NCBI GenBank assembly: GCA_034509755.1
Contig: CM067550.1
Location: 9,293,001 to 9,357,000 of the forward strand
Length of the DNA stretch: 64,000 nt
Reading direction: 5' to 3'
Source of the DNA: Anisodus tanguticus
Taxonomy: Eukaryota > Streptophyta > Magnoliopsida > Solanales > Solanaceae
The first letter of the stretch is position 1. The number at the start of each line of letters is the position of its first letter. Below are positions 46,201-58,137 of the stretch, in pieces. Below the pieces are notes generated by a model. The model was given only the letters and a program-made list of their open reading frames with translations. It had not been told where the DNA came from and made no database searches. A program made the position numbers and the translations under genes.

Positions 46201-47617
46201 ATTTTTCAAGACAAGAGGTGGAGGGGGGAGACAAAGTTTTATGATCGTAATCACGAATTGGAATTGAATTTCCATTACCAACAATTATACCACGATTGTT
46301 GCTCAAATTGGAATAAGACGAGAGACTACCTTGGTCAGATGTCATGTGGATAGTGGCGTCGGTGTCCATGTACCAATTGGGGTCCGGAGGATTTAAACCA
46401 AGTGTGTGCATCGCGGCTTCAATATCGGTTGGAGTGGGGCCCGCTGCATGGTGGGCCTGCGGAAGCTGGGCCCAAGCACACCTGCTTGCTGCCCCAGCCC
46501 AGAATTGTTACGGATTCCACTGGGCTAGGTCGGATTAGGCCGAGAAAACTACCGGGCAACCCAATTTCCAGGGGCTGGAAACGTTGTACCATAGGGGTTG
46601 TTGGGCCACTGCGCACTGGCCCAGGCCCACTGCCAGGGGGCCCATGGCTGGGACCAGTGGGATGGTGGCCCACTGCCGCCTAGACGGGGCCCACTACCAT
46701 TATTTTGGCCACCACCACCACTGCCAGAACCTCCGCGGTTGCCCCAAGCGGTTTTTGCCATTATTTTTCTATGTATTCTTGCTGTCACCGTTGTTGCGGT
46801 TTTGACCGAAATTGTTGGAGACAGATAGAGAAAAATTGGACTCTGTCACCATGACGACAGAAGGGGCCCCAATGGCCGCTTTCTTAGCCAAGCCGGCTTC
46901 TTCAAGCGTGAGCATGGAACGGGCCTAATAAAATTGCGGAAGATGACTACTCTGACGAAGAAGCGTACCGACGCCACTATAGGCCTCAGAGAGGCCTAAA
47001 ACCATCTGAAGAACAAGACGATAGTTGGTAACGGGCGCACCAACGTTGCGAAATTGGTCCGCCAATTCTTTCAACCTTTTGTAGTATGCTGAAATGTTGG
47101 GGAAGTCTTCTATAGTGACGTGGGAGAATTCCTGCTCAAGGGTAACAACACGAGAATTTTGATTATCTTGAAATATGTCACGCACCCTATTCCAAGCATC
47201 TATTGTCGTAGCGTCTGGTTCAATAATTGTTTGCAACAGGTCGGTAGATATAGTGGAGTAAATCCACTGAAGAACGGTGGCATCAAGTGTCGTCCATAAC
47301 TTAGGATCATCCTCGGTATCCGTAGGAGCCGCGGGGATATGATGGAGGACTTGATGCGAGCGTGCGTGAACTTTGAATAGTTCAGCCCACGTCGCGTATT
47401 GGACGTTTTCTATTTCAAGAATGATAGGGATGTGATTTTGATGTTAGAAACAGTAAGGGCAGGGTGAAACGTGTTCTTAGCCATAATAGCAACGCAAGAC
47501 GTGATGTAGGGATTTAAAAGAAAATTTAGGTAGTTTGGGAGAGGAGAAGTGGTCGGAAAACGTGCCACGAGAAGGGAGATTTAGGAGAGGAAAATATATC
47601 CTAGACTTCTGATACCA
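43210..47617 (-). pseudogene. Copia-3 gag-pol, broken
   Basis: Minus-strand Copia polyprotein remnants related to Copia-1. Gag starts near 47483 and includes 46925-47236 (IIEPDATTIDAWNRVRDIFQ). Protease is at 46184-46411 (WYMDTDATIHMTS, with DTD in place of DTG/DTA). Pre-integrase is at 45880-46284, integrase at 45101-45796 (CPHTSSQNGNAERKIHTI), RT at 44230-44886 and 43900-44160 (LDVKNAFLYGDLKKTVYMH; YVDD near 44155), and RNase H at 43221-43890. Frames are interrupted repeatedly. The primer site complement TGATACCA at 47610-47617 marks the inner border of the 5' LTR. Confidence 0.9.
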
Positions 47618-47901
47618 TGAAAGAAATAATCCTTTGATTATTTTCATTAATGAAAGAGTATATATACAATTTACAATTTCCATAATAGGAAAATCCTATC
47701 CTATTCTACTTGTAGAAGAATCCTACAATTATAGTAAGTATACAATACTAATTATATACAATTACTACAAAATATTTACTAAGATATACACGGTGTGTAT
47801 ACCGTGTATATCATAGATTCCCACTTGTGATGGGATTCCGTGATATACACGGTATACACAAGGTATGTGTATACCGTATATACTTATGTATATATTTAAC
47901 A
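47618..47901 (-). repeat. Copia-3 5' LTR
   Basis: 284 bp. It begins in plus orientation TGAAAGAAATAATCC and ends ATATTTAACA, followed by the duplication TAAAC (47902-47906). It contains two palindromic modules: GATATACACGG/CCGTGTATATC at 47783-47812, and 16-bp arms with one mismatch at 47844-47882. Confidence 0.88.
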
Positions 47902-47906
47902 TAAAC

Positions 47907-48897
47907 AAAATAGGATTAGACCTTATATTTTGTTTACAATTTAGGTCAATCCACTCCAGTCTTGCTATAATCTATTAGTGTAAGTTCAAAATCTAACATA
48001 TACATCAACAATAGTATTTATTATCCTTTTTCACAATAGTTACGAGGTTAAAGTATATATCCTACTAATTGAAGACTGCAATACTACGTTGCTTTACTTC
48101 ACCTTACCATTATTCTTAACCTTGCAGTTTTAGTTTAAGGAGAATGTTGCGTTTAATTTTCATCATTGCAAGATTACCCTAACTAATTTTCTTGTCTTTT
48201 GTAGCTTAGACAGGATCCTAAAGCAAATTTATAACATAGTACGTACCATTGAGTACTTAGGAACCTATGAAAAATATTTAGCACTACTTCATTGGCCATA
48301 TTGTTTTGTACAATTTTAACACATTTCATTAAAATAAACTTAACTGCTCAAGGTTCAGATGAATAATTTTGCTACCGAAACAACTTTTAACTATTTTTTG
48401 GGTAAATAAAGGATTATATTACCAAAAGTGATCAGTTACAGCAACTTTTAACTATTGTTCTAATGGTCTCTTCATAATTTTCTGTTATAGTACAAGTTCA
48501 ATTAATATGTTATACATGCCCAATCAAATGGTGTAAAGGGCAGAGAGAATAGCATTTAAAATGTCACCGTTGATGTGGATGCATGTATATTTAGATATGG
48601 GTGTTTGGATGAGAATTATCTATATATAATTATCAAGCAAAGTGTGAATGGACAAGTGCACTTTGGCACTTGTCCTCAAGTTGCTCATATTCGCTTTAAT
48701 CTTCAAGATTTCCTTTCATATTTTTAAAATCTAAGTTCAAAAATAATGATAAAAATGGAAGTCACACTTTGTCACTCCCTCCACATGCAAGAAAGATGCC
48801 CGACTTTAGACATTTCTAAGATACTTTGTAAAACATTTAAAAATAAACTAGAAGCTCATAAGAGAATATTCCCCAAAGACAAAATAATAAAAGACTA
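47907..48897. other. Intergenic DNA
   Basis: AT-rich sequence without a supportable gene. No repeat family was recognised. Confidence 0.4.
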
Positions 48898-49100
48898 AGG
48901 GTGTGTTTGGTATAAAGGAAAACATTTCCCGAAAACTGCTTTTCAATGGTTGGTCAAAATGTCTTGAAAAATATTTTTTCTAGGAAAACAAGTTTCTTAA
49001 AAATGAAGAAAATGACTTCCCTAATGGGAGTAGGGAAAATAAATCCATAAGTGACATTTCAAGGATTTGGTTCTTTGTTTTCTATCTTCTGTGAAAGTAC
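48898..49100. repeat. Possible hAT-type MITE remnant
   Basis: Starts GGGTGTGTTTGGTAT, a start typical of short hAT-derived elements in plants, with AAGGAAAACATTTCCCGAAAA after it. The other end was not found, so the call is tentative. Confidence 0.35.
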
Positions 49101-49154
49101 AACGTTTGGGCGTGAACTGTTGAGGAGCATAACTATCTGCCCTGAACTCTTCGT

Positions 49155-49172
49155 GGGGGGGGGGGGGGGGGG
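49155..49172. repeat. G homopolymer, 18 bases
   Basis: Eighteen consecutive G residues. The length is likely to vary or to be affected by sequencing error. Confidence 0.95.
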
Positions 49173-49919
49173 TGAAAGGGAAAGAGGACACCATTTGACC
49201 ATGACTTCCCTAACTAAGCATTGTTGAGAAATCATTCATGTTGTAAGTGAACACACATACGAGTAGTTGCAATATAATAGTGAATGCCAAATTATCACAG
49301 ATTTTGGGTTCACTCCAAGTGATGGAAAACAAATTAAGCGAGGTAGTAAGCTAACCAAGCAAGTTAAAATCGTCCATATGAGTTCTCACTGTCCATATTG
49401 CTACATTAGAGCTTGTCTTCATCCAATTCTTATTTAACAATAATGAATTTCACTAATAATAGAGGTTCTATACATTTTCTACTGGCACCAGCATGTTAAA
49501 ATCCGCAGCATCACTGGTATCTGAACCAAAGCCTAAACGTTACAAGGATGAAATAGATCACGAATTGAAAGAAACCCCTTCAAAATTACGGCTGTTTACA
49601 TGCATTGCTGACTAACCCCATTTCCACTTCCCCAGATGTGGAAAAGAGTTATCGCTACATACACCGGTACGACAAAAATATTTTACCTTAAGAAAAAGCA
49701 AGATCATATATTACTAGGTCAATGACCCATTTTGTATAATTTTTGCTTTCACTTCTGTTAATTACTTGAAAATAAGTGTATGATGTGGTTGTAGCCACAG
49801 AGACGGGGGAAATTCTTGAAATGGTTTCGAAGAGTTTGTAGGCTGAGAGAGGGAAATACATGGATTTGTTGTATGTAGACATACATACACACATTTGATA
49901 AATATGAGTCACTTATATA
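49173..49919. other. Intergenic DNA
   Basis: No gene supported. The 74-residue minus frame at 49688-49912 has no recognisable feature and poor composition. Confidence 0.35.
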
Positions 49920-50130
49920 CACCATTGAATTATATGACACCTCATCTAAACGCTTAAATTTTTAGAGAAGACACTTTTACTTACCTAGTTATACTTTCAA
50001 CACGCCTCTCACGAGCAGACTGGTTCTTTTTCATGGGTCAAATGTGTGTAATTTTTTTAATGAAGGGTGACACCGAGACTTTGAACTCAGAACATCATCT
50101 GCTCTGATATCATGTAAATTGTGCTACCAC
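49920..50130. repeat. Dispersed LTR-like repeat
   Basis: Includes CACCTCATCTAAACGCTTAA near 49939 and GCTCTGATATCATGT near 50101; the latter resembles a complemented primer-binding site (GCTCTGATACCA). A second partial copy (CACCTCATCTAAAAGCTTAA) starts near 50533. The arrangement suggests a minus-oriented LTR fragment family. The limits are approximate. Confidence 0.4.
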
Positions 50131-50920
50131 CTCATACAATACCCCTTATCGAGAGTGTGCCTAAAGCAGAGTTAACGATTCAATGGATCAATTAAATTCA
50201 GAGAATGACGTAAAGAAGCCTGGGCTAAAGTTGATATAGGAAGCCTAAATAAATGAATGAGTAGAAAGAAGACAGTCATGAAAACCAACTCACCAAAATT
50301 TTAGGTATGATACTACATGAAAAAATCAGCGTGTCTCCAACCCAAAACCTCGATGCAATGAGCAGACCTCCCCTAAGAGCTCGCTTAGACATATGTGTAC
50401 CTTTATAACTCAATACCTTCTTACACGTGTAATCAATTTTGAGGTTCACAAGTGAAATTAATGCAGATTATGCACCAACATGAGAATGGACACACCATAG
50501 GTTGGTTTGCTACTATGCTTAACTGTGTGCACCACCTCATCTAAAAGCTTAAAAGTTCTGAGAATGCACATGTTTATTTACTTGGTTGTATCTTCAATAT
50601 AAACTTTCGCTCTTTTATCATTTTTATCTCAAGGGGCAGCAAAGAGAGAAGCAAGTTACAATGCCTTATAGAACCGAATGAACATCACAAAGAGTTTCTA
50701 ACAACATGATTTAGGTTCATTTTACATATATTTGAAATAAACCATGAAGTTACACAACATCAAATAGCCGGTTTTCTTTCAATGGCTAAATAAGTTGATC
50801 TATCATTTGATGAAATGTCCTGCTTTATTTTCCAATTAACGAACTATTTCAAGGCCAAGAATAACAAAGGAAGGGCAAAACAACAAAATTTGAAAAAGCG
50901 AAAAAAAGTGAATAAAGTAC
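50131..50920. other. Intergenic DNA with a partial repeat copy
   Basis: Apart from the partial repeat at about 50520-50620, nothing gene-like is seen on either strand. Confidence 0.35.
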
Positions 50921-51223
50921 CTGATTTGCACCCATAATACTCGTCGCCAAATATCTCTGACATGATGTCCATGGGCATTTTGATGGATTTATTGGAGGGA
51001 AGACGATGCTGAGGTTGGCCAAGAACTACCGTGCCTGGTCCAGCATGTCTATGTTAAAGAGCCAGGAGGTCCCAGTTATGCGGAAGATCGTGTAGCTGGT
51101 GGCAGCTGATGACAGTTTGGTGGATCCATGGTTTTTGGAGGTCCCAGGCAATGGCTCGGATCCTTTATTGGAAAGGTAAGCATTAAGCAGTGCGGGAACT
51201 AAAGGAACTAACATAGCCTTCAC
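50921..51223 (-). pseudogene. Epoxide hydrolase exon 1 remnant (copy B)
   Basis: Minus-strand remnant of exon 1 of a plant soluble epoxide hydrolase. YLSNKG, then (in a shifted frame) RAIAWDL, then AATSYTIFRI and IMSEIFGDEYYGC line up with YLSNKGYRAIAPD, ITSYTAFHI and LREFLGDDYYMC of copy A. The nucleophile motif region is missing and frames are shifted. A GT donor follows at 50919-50920 on the minus strand, at the same place as in copy A. No further exons are seen downstream in the window. Confidence 0.7.
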
Positions 51224-52223
51224 AAATTTCTACTACTTGTTTATCAAAAAAAATTTGATTAATATTTTGGAGCAACAACATCTTAGTAGCCAGAGGAAAG
51301 GAAGTAACGATATGGCTAGAAAGTAGTAATAAGTCAAACATACGTAGTATGAGCTAATCTGCCTTCATGCATCTGTAGCTCCAGATTCCTCTTCAGAAAC
51401 TAAAACTTAGTATAGATATAGATAGATAGTGGTCTTCCCACACATAAAAGCAGGACATTCCTGAAATACATTTTGGCGAACAGGTTTCCTGTTGTCCATT
51501 TGTCTCCAACTAAGAGAATAGTAACCTCCCAGCAAGAGATTCATTTGTCTCCAACTAAGAGAATAGTGACCTCCCAGCAAGAGGACAGTTATAAGAGTCA
51601 TCACCTTCACTTACATCAACATATAAATCCTGAGCTGCAATCTTGTGCACCTCTATTAAATTTCTCATCAATGTCATTATAAGGAGTAACATGGTCAGTA
51701 AGGATTCATATAGCCGGTAGTTGCTGTCATTTTTAACCTTTTGCTAAAACCAAATACATTCTCTCTCTCCTTGCAATATGTGACAAAGATCAGACAGTCA
51801 TTTTTGTTATTTTTTTAGTGTGCATTTTTCTGCTGGTCAGTGGGGGATTAAATAGTACAAAGATCATCCTAAATAAAGAGAGAATTATGAGAAGAGAAAC
51901 CTCTCTTACTTCCATTTATCTTCTGTTATAGTGAAAAACTATGCATGTCAAAGCTGAAGGACTTGTAAACAGAGTGGCAAATACCATCTTTCCATCAATC
52001 AGATTTTCAATTTCAGGCACATAAGTCTGATTAGGTATCTTATTTCATCAGAAACTTCAACAAGTACACCTCAAATTATGCCCAAAAAAACAGCAATTTA
52101 TAGAAAAGGTAAAATGCAGTATTAATCATCAATACATTCAAGCGGTAGCATTACAGTGTATACTGTGCTTATTCCAAGTGGTTAAGTAGCAGAAACCTGG
52201 AAGACCAAGAGGGTCTCAGTTGA
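51224..52223. other. Spacer between epoxide hydrolase copies
   Basis: Non-coding. A 37-bp tandem duplication around CATTTGTCTCCAACTAAGAG occurs at about 51497-51575 (two units with TAACCTCCCAGC / TGACCTCCCAGC), with AGATATAGATAGATAG near 51412. Confidence 0.45.
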
Positions 52224-52470
52224 TTAAAACTTCTGAATAAATTCATAAATGTGGGCACTTGTTTCATCAGGCTTTTCTTGGTTGATGAAGTGAGCTACTC
52301 CCTCCATTACAACAACCTCCTGCAAGTTAGGAACTTCTTTCTTGAAACCACCATTGTGTATATACTCCTTGATTCCAGGAACGTGATACGTCAGGTCCAG
52401 GTCACCCACCACAAACTTAGTCGGAACTTGAATTTTGCATCCACTAAATGGTGCTGTAAGCTCCCAGTTT
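52224..52470 (-). pseudogene. Epoxide hydrolase last exon (copy A)
   Basis: Minus-strand C-terminal exon, itself open: NWELTAPFSGCKIQVPTKF, then VVGDLDLTYHVPG and GVAHFINQEKPD to the stop at 52224. This region supplies the C-terminal catalytic Asp and His of the alpha/beta-hydrolase triad (VVGDLD and VAHF in the family). A TGCAG acceptor precedes 52470. It belongs with the exons at 52610-52847 and 58409-58861, whose defects make the gene a pseudogene. Confidence 0.85.
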
Positions 52471-52609
52471 CTGCATTTAAAGTATAGATTATCAAAATCT
52501 TGAACGTACTAATATTTCCAATTATACAGCTACTGGAATAATTTCATAACAGATAAAATAAAGAACGGATTCTCTAGTTGATCCTAGAACAGTAAAATAA
52601 TATACATAC

Positions 52610-52847
52610 TTGTCCAGATTACGGTAGTAGTTCAGTCCTCCAGTGAAGCCTTTTTTTTTAAATTTCTCAGCTTAATAATTCACGTCCTCCTCTGTTAGCC
52701 ATGAGGTAATGTTGCTGACTGCGCGATGGCCTGAAAGCCTATCTCTTTAGGAATGCAAGGTGGGCGTGGATTACGTGAAGAAAGAAACCCTTTAATGAAT
52801 TCTGCAGTATCAGCAGAAGCAAATTCATCTTCCACTTTCCCAGGTTC
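52610..52847 (-). pseudogene. Epoxide hydrolase middle exon (copy A), broken
   Basis: Starts after a TAG acceptor with EPGKVEDEFASADTAEF, then IKGFLSSRNPRPPCIPKE, then loses frame. Reading on in a shifted frame gives SWLTEEDVNY, a TAA stop (about 52673), AEKFKKKGFTGGLNYYRNL and a GTATG donor at 52609. The 238-nt length does not fit the phases of the neighbouring exons, consistent with one indel. One frameshift and one stop are therefore visible. Confidence 0.85.
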
Positions 52848-53247
52848 CTAAATATAATAGCAGCATCAGTAAAACAAAAAGTTGGCTACTGCAAATCCAA
52901 ACGGAATTTCACATTGATCAAGTCCCCCTGCATTATTTTCACATTAGCGAATTACAATTACTTGAATATTATTGGGACCTTGATGTTACTGTAGGATTTC
53001 ATTTCTCTAACCACTCTATTCAAGGAAAGGCGGTTATATAATGGGTAATAGCAAGTCAGAAATGTTCCAATAAGCATCAGAGAAATATGTGGAACATTGT
53101 ATAATATATCACCAAAAAGAGGAAGCACCAGCATAAATGTAAGAACGGAACTGTTTTTTGTTTCACGATACTTGTAATTTCAGAAAACAATGAAAGACCC
53201 TCCAATTCACGGAAAGACCATTCCAAGGCAAACTAAGAAACCAAAAT

Positions 53248-53861
53248 ATCCAAAGTGTTTGGCCCAGTGGCCAATACATTAGGGTATTGTTGTCTGAGGT
53301 TCCGTGTTCGAGTCCTCTGATCAGCGAGAGTGGAACTGTGTTCCCAAAAAAATTCCTTCATACGCGTAGGGCCAAGCGGTGTATATTAATCCGTAGGGCC
53401 AGGCCGAAGGTGGGGTTTTCTGGGGTATGGGGCCGTAATGCGGTGGGACCAGTCACTTTAAAAAGTTTACCCTACCACAGTTAATCTAGAGGGGTCAGCT
53501 TGCTGGCAGGGAGTCAACTTTGCGGCTTTAGGGTCGCAAGTTCGATTCTCCCCTCCGGATATCGTCCTCCGGGGCACATACATGTGGTAAAGCCTGGGCG
53601 CTAAAAGCCGCGCGGGCATGTTGCAGTGTGGGTTCGGTCTCCGCCAAGCCTTGTGGATGGGGCCTGTGGGGGGGTCAACCTTGTAGCATTGATCCGTTGG
53701 ACGCAAACAGACACTGACCATGTGTGCACATCCCGCGATTTACCTGGTGGTGGGGTGCTGAAGGACCGGTCCCATCATCTCCAGGACGTCTGGGTAATAC
53801 CAGTGAAGTAGTCAGGCGCAAGCCTGGAAACCTGGATTATCAACAAAAAAAAAAAAAAAAA
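53248..53861 (+). mobile_element. Long composite SINE with poly(A)
   Basis: A 614-bp retroposon ending in A20 or so and flanked by the 10-bp duplication AAACCAAAAT (53238-53247 and 53862-53871). It has an A box TGGCCCAGTGG (53260-53270, matching TRGYNNANNNG), a B box GTTCGAGTC (53306-53314), and a second tRNA-like head with B box GTTCGATTC (53540-53548). The tail region carries CAGGCGCAAGCCTGGAAACC. Two Pol III-type heads in one TSD-bounded unit suggest a dimeric SINE. The open frames within it are not genes. Confidence 0.75.
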
Positions 53862-53871
53862 AAACCAAAAT

Positions 53872-54818
53872 TAAGCTCTGGCAACCATGTTATAATTTAA
53901 TAACTGTCACATCAAGCAATAAATATCTAACATTATGTCTATTAATGGACATATTATTCCTGGTCTGGAGGCTAGAGCACTAATAAAAACAAGAAAAAGT
54001 AACCATGACTCTTAAGAAAAAGATGCGCTCTAAGAATGTTATTCAACTAATGTGATCACAACCTTGAAAGTGAGAACTCATACAAATGACCGAACAAGAA
54101 TCTACAGACTCCTTAAAGAGGATAAAAGAACTGATCAAATCATGTTAAGGAGCCCTATTATCAACATCATAAGTTCATAACTAAAATCCAGGATGTGTCG
54201 GCAACAGGATTCATTTGTCTTCCATAGTAAAAAAACTGGTCATATTCTCAAAGTGACCACAAATAGTTGTTCATCAAAGCTCCTATTTTTCCTGGATCTA
54301 AGTATCTAATGCAAATAATTTACTCGGGAATAATATCACTTATTCCTGTTTGACTTGTATATGGGGTTCAACTTGAGTTACTTAAAGAAAAGAATTGCAC
54401 AAGTTGCCGAAAAAATTGCTGATCTGAGGATACTAATAGCATCCATCACATTAGCTTCCCCCAGACATGAAACTTGAACGCAATTATAAGTTCCACCTTT
54501 TCTTTCCCCACTAAAAAGACTGTTCAGAATCAAGACTGATAAACAACATGAACTAAAAACAAAAAAAAGTAGAGACCTTTAACTTTAGCTATATTTTTCA
54601 AGTTGCTATACTATATTTAACTCACTCACACATTCCATCAATCAACTCCAAACTAGTTGCAGTCAGGCTATATGAATCCTCTAAAGATACTTCCATCAAT
54701 CTATTACAGCAACTGTTCTACTCCTTCCAAACTTGGGAGCAGCTATTCAAAGCTCACATAGGCAGAGTTCACTGTATCTTCATCCAAAAACCAACAAAGA
54801 AGAGTGGAAAGAGAACTA
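53872..54818. other. Intron 1 of epoxide hydrolase copy A, unique part
   Basis: AT-rich, no frames or recognised repeats. It lies between the composite SINE and the MITE inside the expanded first intron. Confidence 0.45.
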
Positions 54819-55059
54819 CTAATTCCATCCCAACTTATGTGACACTTTTCACATCTCGATATTCAAACTATGTGAACTTTGACCAACATGTTAAAATTAA
54901 TATGAGAAGAATTGCAACTTATAATATTTTAAATGTAGTTTTTGAATATCTAATTTATAATTTTAAAATATCGAGTTGATCTAATCCAATATAGTTTCTA
55001 ATATTCGTCAAATTGACTCTCGATAAGCGAAAAGTGTCACATAATTTGAATTGCGGGAG
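54819..55059. mobile_element. Stowaway-like MITE (copy 3)
   Basis: Ends read CTAATTCCATCCCAACTTATG on the left and, complemented from the right, CTCCCGCAATTCAAATTATG, continuing GTGACACTTTTC on both sides. TA flanks at 54817-54818 and 55060-55061. This is a terminal repeat type that I recall as common in Solanaceae. Confidence 0.8.
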
Positions 55060-55070
55060 TACTAAATGCC

Positions 55071-55409
55071 TGTTAGAGTAATTCTAAGCATAAGTGATAA
55101 GGAAACGGATATTGGGCATAATTCAACATTTCAACCTCAAAAGCTAACTTCTAAGGTGAGAATTGTCCAAGACCATATAACGAGATAACCGTTCAATTCC
55201 TCAACCAATGTAGGATGCCATAACCCAACCCCCCCCCCCCCCCACTCAAAGTCCTAGCCACAACTGGAGCCTGGATAACATAACATTGGGCCCAACACAT
55301 TAACAAGAATGAGTTTGGCGCAAATACAATGATAGTTAAATAGAGTTTCGGCTTAACTCAATCCCATAAGCGAACTCGTGAAGCGCAAGGATGGAGCTAG
55401 CCTTGTTCT
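55071..55409. repeat. LTR-like fragment before Copia-4
   Basis: Begins TGTTAGAGTAATT, the same 13 bases that start the Copia-4 3' LTR at 57959, but then diverges (CTAAGCATAAGTGATAAGG). It could be the stub of the Copia-4 5' LTR fused to other DNA, or an unrelated LTR with the same start. It contains a run of 15 C (55229-55243). Confidence 0.4.
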
Positions 55410-57957
55410 ACAGGTCATAAGTATTATCTGCTCATTCTTGATGATGATTCAATTTTTTTGTGGACGTTTCCCTTAGGACATAAATCACAAACCTACACTA
55501 TTTTTAAACAATTTAATATTTTTATCAAAACTTAATTTGGCAAAAGCATTTAAAGTTTTCAATGTGACAATGGGGGGAATTCATCAATACCCAATTTAAT
55601 AATTTTTGTCACCAAAATGGGATGTCTTTGCGTCTTTCGTGTCCACATACCTCACCACAAAATGGGAAAGCCGAAAGAAAGATTCAAACAATTAACAATA
55701 TGATTCGCTCTATTCTTGTGCATTCTTACACACCACCAAAGTTTTGACACCATGCACTTCAAATGGCCACATACCTTTTAAATATTCTTCCTAGTAAATT
55801 GCTCTCCAATGTGTCTCCTACACAAATGTTGTATCACCGTCTCCCGTCTTTTACACATTTGAGGGTGTTTCGGTGTTTATGTTATCCTTTGTTTTCATCC
55901 CTGCCATTAACAAACTACAGGCTCGTTCAACTCCTTGTGTGTTTTTGGAATACCCGCAAAATTATAGGGGATATAAATGTTATGATTTGACGAATGGGAA
56001 AATAATTGTCTCTCGTCATGTGGTGTTTGATGAGTCTACATTCCCATTTGCTAAGTCTCATGTGGCATCCTCACCTTCTTATGATTTTTTGGACAACAGA
56101 ATACATCCTATTTTACACCACCACCTTCATAATCAAACACAAGTGGAAACAACCCAACACAATACCCAACCTTTTTCGGCTCAACCACAAAATGGGACTA
56201 GACCGACGAGCACATTAACGCTGGTCTCAACCCAGTCCTCTTTACGTGGCGGGCAGGCCAAAGTGGGGGAGCCCATTGCTCCCTCACATGAACCCGGATT
56301 CCAACCCAACACAGGTTCGGGCCTCAATACACCTCCTCGGTCCACTACCATACTAGAGACCTCTACTACCCTATCAATGAAGGAACAACCTCGGGCCATT
56401 GAAACCCGTGCCATGCACCGGATTTTTCGGCTCAAACGTCAGTTTAACCTACTATTCTCAGTTCAACCATCACCTCTCTCAAAAAATCCCAAGACCGCCT
56501 TGTCCGACCTGAATTGAAAAGTTGTAATGTTAGACGAATTTACTGCTCTTATTAAAAATAAGACGTGGGAGTTAGTACCACGTCTGTCTAATGTGAATGT
56601 CATTCGGTCTACATTGGTGATGGCATGTCTCAGCAGGTTGGAGTCGATTGTGGTGAAACATTCAGTCTGGTAGTTAAGTCAGCAACTATCATGACTGTTC
56701 TCAGTCTGGCTCTTTCCAAATCTTGGTCTATTCATCAGTTGGATGTTAAAAATGCATTCTTACATGGCCACTTACAGGAGACGGTGTACATGCATTAGCC
56801 GTTGGGTTTCCGAGATTATACACGTCCAGATCATATTTGCCTGTTGAAGAAATCTTTATATGGTTTGAAACAAGTTCCTAGGGCATGGTATAACCGTTTT
56901 GCAGGATTTGTTTAAAATTAGGGTTCTCTCACAGCAAGTCTGATCAATCGTTGTTCATTTATCGAAAGGGCACTGACATGGCATATATACTTATGTATGT
57001 CGATGATATTATTTTCACAGCATCATCCACTTCGCTTCGCCAATCTATTATGTCCCTTCTTACAGCAAAATTTGCAATGAAGGACTTGGGTCCGTTAAAT
57101 TATTTTCTTGGAATTGCTGTCACCCAATATGTAGGTGGACTGTTTCTTAGTCAAAAGAAATATGCCGAAGAAATACTTGACAAAGACGGGATGTCTTCAT
57201 GCAAACCATCACATACTTCGGTTGACACTAAGGCGAAACTAAGTAATGGTGCCGGAATTCCATACAGTGATCCTACACATTACCGCAGCCTCGCCGGCGC
57301 CTTACAGTATCTGACTTTTACAATACCAAATATTTCCTATGCGGTTCAACAAGTTTGCTTACACATGCATGATCCGAAGGAAGAACATATGGGGGCTATC
57401 AAAAGGATTCTGTGGTATGTTAAGGGTACTCTCCATTTTGGCCTACATTTGTATAAGTCATCCATCTCGAGTCTTTCATCCTACACAAATGCAGGCTAGG
57501 TGGTTGCCCGGACACACGTCGTTCCACTTCCGGTTATTGTGTGTTCTTGAGGGATAACCTTATTTCATGGTCGTCCAAACGACAATCCATATTGTCTCGG
57601 TCCAGTGCTGAAGTAGAATACCGAGGGGTCGCCAATGTGGTCGCTGAATCATGTTGGCTTCGTAATCTACTGTTGGAGCTACATTGTCCGATTGAAAAGG
57701 CAACAGATGGTCTATTATGACAATGTAAGTGCGATATACTTATCCGGCAATCCTGTTCAGCATCAGCGCACCAAACACATTGAAATGGATATCTTATTGT
57801 CCGCGAGAAGGTTGCCCGTGGAAAAGTCCGTGTTCTCAATGTACCGTCCCGTTATCAGATTGCTGACATCTTCACAAAAGGTCTTCCGCGTGTACTTTTT
57901 GATGATTTCAGGAACAGTCTTAGCATACGAGAACCTCCCGCTAAGACTGCGGGGGAC
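55410..57957 (+). pseudogene. Copia-4 pol remnant (integrase, RT, RNase H)
   Basis: Plus-strand Copia pol lacking gag and protease. Integrase starts within the core (about 55440, CPHTSPQNGKAERKIQTI near 55640) and continues to 56100. A spacer lies at 56100-56500 (Thr/Pro/Gln-rich). RT covers 56520-57240 (LDVKNAFLHGHLQETVYMH, YVDD at 56997, AMKDLGPLNYFLGIAV) and RNase H 57240-57950. Its longest open piece is 56951-57499. Several stops and shifts are present. It sits inside intron 1 of epoxide hydrolase copy A. Confidence 0.88.
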
Positions 57958-57958
57958 T

Positions 57959-58137
57959 GTTAGAGTAATTATGGGACCTCCAATTAATTATTGTAATATA
58001 TTGTAATTAGGATGATTAGGATTAGCATCTTATATTTTAGGTAATATAGATTAGTCTTCCTTTTAACAAGCATATTATGATTGTATATATATTGTACTAT
58101 TGTAATAGAATTAATCAAGTGATTCAATTCTTACCCT
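57959..58137 (+). repeat. Copia-4 3' LTR
   Basis: Preceded by the purine tract GCGGGGGAC; starts TGTTAGAGTAATTATGG. The end is placed near 58137 where a dispersed repeat begins; no target duplication was matched, so the right limit is approximate. Parts resemble the LTR at 63511. Confidence 0.65.

Noticed and set aside
53260..53320. tRNA gene at the A/B box pair
   Set aside because: The boxes are present but no cloverleaf with acceptor stem could be drawn, and the context is a poly(A)-ended retroposon.
53467..53721. Minus frame of 84 residues and plus frame at 53287-53484
   Set aside because: Both lie inside the TSD-bounded composite SINE.
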